A DNA stretch of 6,766 nt. Source: Pseudomonadota bacterium (lineage in GTDB: Bacteria; Pseudomonadota; Gammaproteobacteria; Burkholderiales; Burkholderiaceae). Of this stretch, positions 5,820 through 6,766 are shown piece after piece. Each line of letters starts with the position of its first letter. Position 1 is the first letter of the stretch. Below the pieces are notes generated by a model. That model saw only the letters and a list, made by a program, of their open reading frames with translations. It did not search any database and was not told where the DNA came from. Position numbers and translations under genes: made by a program. The stretch spans positions 1 to 6,766 of the forward strand of contig JAKORH010000111.1 of the NCBI GenBank assembly GCA_029777935.1, given 5' to 3'.

Positions 5820-6641
5820 ATGGACATCGCCGTCAACCGCCTGCAGCAAACCATTTCCGGGTCGGTGCTCCGCATTCTGCGGGCGCTGGCTCGGGTGCTG
5901 ATCCGCCACGGCTTTCCGTTCGATGCATTCGTCGACCTGGCCAAGCATGCGTACGTAGATGTAGCGCTTTCGGACTTTTCGATCCCCGGCCGCAAGCCGT
6001 CGATCTCGCGCGTGTCGGTGCTGACCGGGCTCACGCGCAAGGAAGTGCAGCGCATGGTCGAGGCGCCCACCCTGGGTGATGGCGAGCAGCAGGCGCGCCA
6101 CAACCGAGCTGCGCGCGTCGTGGCCGGCTGGGTGCGCGATGCGGAGTTCCAGGGCGCCGACGGCCCGCGCGATCTCGCGCTCGACGAAGGTGTCGGCTTC
6201 ATCGAGCTCGTGCGCCGTTACGCGGGCGACGTGCCGCCGCGTGCCGTGCTCGACGAGTTGATGCGCGTGGGCACCGTCGAGCGGCTGCCGGACGGGGGGC
6301 TGCGCCTGCTCGAACGCGCGTACATCCCGCGCTTGTCGGATCTCGGCAAGGTGACGATCCTCGGCGCAGATGTCGCCTGGCTGATCGAGACGATCGATCA
6401 CAACCTGACCGATCCGGAAACGCCGCGCTTTCAGCGCAAGGTGATGTACGACAACCTGCCGGCCGAAGTGCTGCCCGAATTCCGCGCCTACGCCACCGAG
6501 CATGCGCAGCAATTGATCGAACTGCTCGATCATTGGCTCGCGCGCCACGATCGCGACGCCAATCCGCGCGTGCACGGCGCCGGCCGCATGCGCGCCGGAG
6601 TCGGCATATTCAGCTTCGAAGAAAACCTGTCGGCGAGGTAA
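5820..6641 (+). CDS. DUF6502 family protein, putative winged-helix-type DNA-binding protein
   Basis: A 273-residue conserved protein of unknown function that I recognise as DUF6502. The N-terminal region is helical (VLRILRALARVLIRHGFPFDAF, split at about 16-28 and 31-37) and leads into a helix-turn-helix-like segment, ISRVSVLTGLTRKEVQRM (62-79). Next come the conserved NRAARVVAGWVRD (95-107) and a second winged-helix-like stretch, DVPPRAVLDELMRVGTVE (137-154) followed by a DGGLRLLERAYIP beta hairpin (158-170). The C-terminus ends with GVGIFSFEE (260-268). There is no signal peptide or membrane segment. A regulatory, DNA-binding role is inferred only from the helix-turn-helix resemblance. The gene stands alone here: 125 bp after the CoA-transferase and followed by a palindromic element. 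The start is the first ATG and matches the family length; TACTAT 6 nt upstream and no Shine-Dalgarno suggest a leaderless transcript. Confidence 0.85.
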   Translation: MDIAVNRLQQTISGSVLRILRALARVLIRHGFPFDAFVDLAKHAYVDVALSDFSIPGRKPSISRVSVLTGLTRKEVQRMVEAPTLGDGEQQARHNRAARVVAGWVRDAEFQGADGPRDLALDEGVGFIELVRRYAGDVPPRAVLDELMRVGTVERLPDGGLRLLERAYIPRLSDLGKVTILGADVAWLIETIDHNLTDPETPRFQRKVMYDNLPAEVLPEFRAYATEHAQQLIELLDHWLARHDRDANPRVHGAGRMRAGVGIFSFEENLSAR

Positions 6642-6677
6642 GAACCTATCCGTGAATAATTCGTGCGATGCGTTGTC

Positions 6678-6766
6678 GCCAGAAAGCCCGGATGCAAGGC
6701 GCCCGGCGCAGGACAGTAGCCCGGCCTACGGCCAAGCCGGGCAACGCCGCAGCCGGGCTTTCTGGC
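6678..6766. repeat. Extended imperfect palindrome, REP/MITE-like intergenic element
   Basis: An 89-bp element bounded by a perfect 14-bp inverted repeat: GCCAGAAAGCCCGG (6678-6691) and CCGGGCTTTCTGGC (6753-6766). Pairing continues inward with TGC/GCA (6693-6695 with 6749-6751) and GGCG/CGCC (6698-6701 with 6745-6748) around a small bulge. A separate inner hairpin is formed by GCCCGGC (6719-6725) and GCCGGGC (6736-6742). There is no open reading frame. The arms read AGAAAGCCCGG and CCGGGCTTTCT, so the fold could also end transcription in both directions after the DUF6502 gene. It may continue past the window edge. Its nature as a dispersed repeat is inferred from the architecture, since no second copy is visible in this window. 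Confidence 0.6.

Noticed and set aside
5145..6575. A 476-codon minus-strand frame spanning the CoA-transferase end and DUF6502
   Set aside because: It runs across two well-supported plus-strand genes and the gap between them; no domain is recognisable.
6671..6766. Integron attC site
   Set aside because: The element has long inverted repeats, but I do not find the RYYYAAC and GTTRRRY ends in attC arrangement, and no integron cassettes are nearby.

Overview
The window looks like a stretch of ordinary chromosome from a high-GC betaproteobacterium, probably Burkholderiales. The grounds are the very GC-rich codon use, the order ccoI-ccoS-ccoN for cytochrome cbb3 oxidase genes, a perfect FNR/Anr-type box before ccoN, and a DUF6502 protein. 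No species can be named from the sequence alone. I see no tRNA, rRNA, CRISPR array, phage gene or transposase.

Layout. Five genes run leftward (minus strand): DUF4442 hotdog protein (4405-3935), glycerophosphodiester phosphodiesterase (3906-3157), copper-type P1B ATPase ccoI (3075-592), ccoS (592-389) and the first 94 codons of ccoN (283 to the left edge). Two genes run rightward from a 53-bp divergent intergenic region: a class III (CaiB/BaiF) CoA-transferase (4459-5694) and a DUF6502 protein (5820-6641). The right edge (6678-6766) is a long imperfect palindrome that looks like an intergenic repeat element.

How the genes work together. CcoI moves copper across the inner membrane, CcoS is the small assembly protein needed for cofactor insertion, and CcoN is the catalytic heme-copper subunit that receives the copper. 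They are regulated as a low-oxygen respiration locus: ccoN has a perfect TTGAT-N4-ATCAA site, and a degenerate site with the same spacing to a -10-like hexamer lies before ccoI. The phosphodiesterase, hotdog protein and CoA-transferase are housekeeping lipid, phosphate and acyl-CoA functions with no evident link to the oxidase.

The most noteworthy signals are regulatory. The FNR box overlaps the ccoS stop codon. Four genes lack a Shine-Dalgarno sequence but carry a TANNNT hexamer 6-8 nt before the ATG, which suggests leaderless transcripts. The ccoN leader contains an alternating CG tract able to fold. The right edge carries the palindromic element. I found no convincing new multi-gene system.
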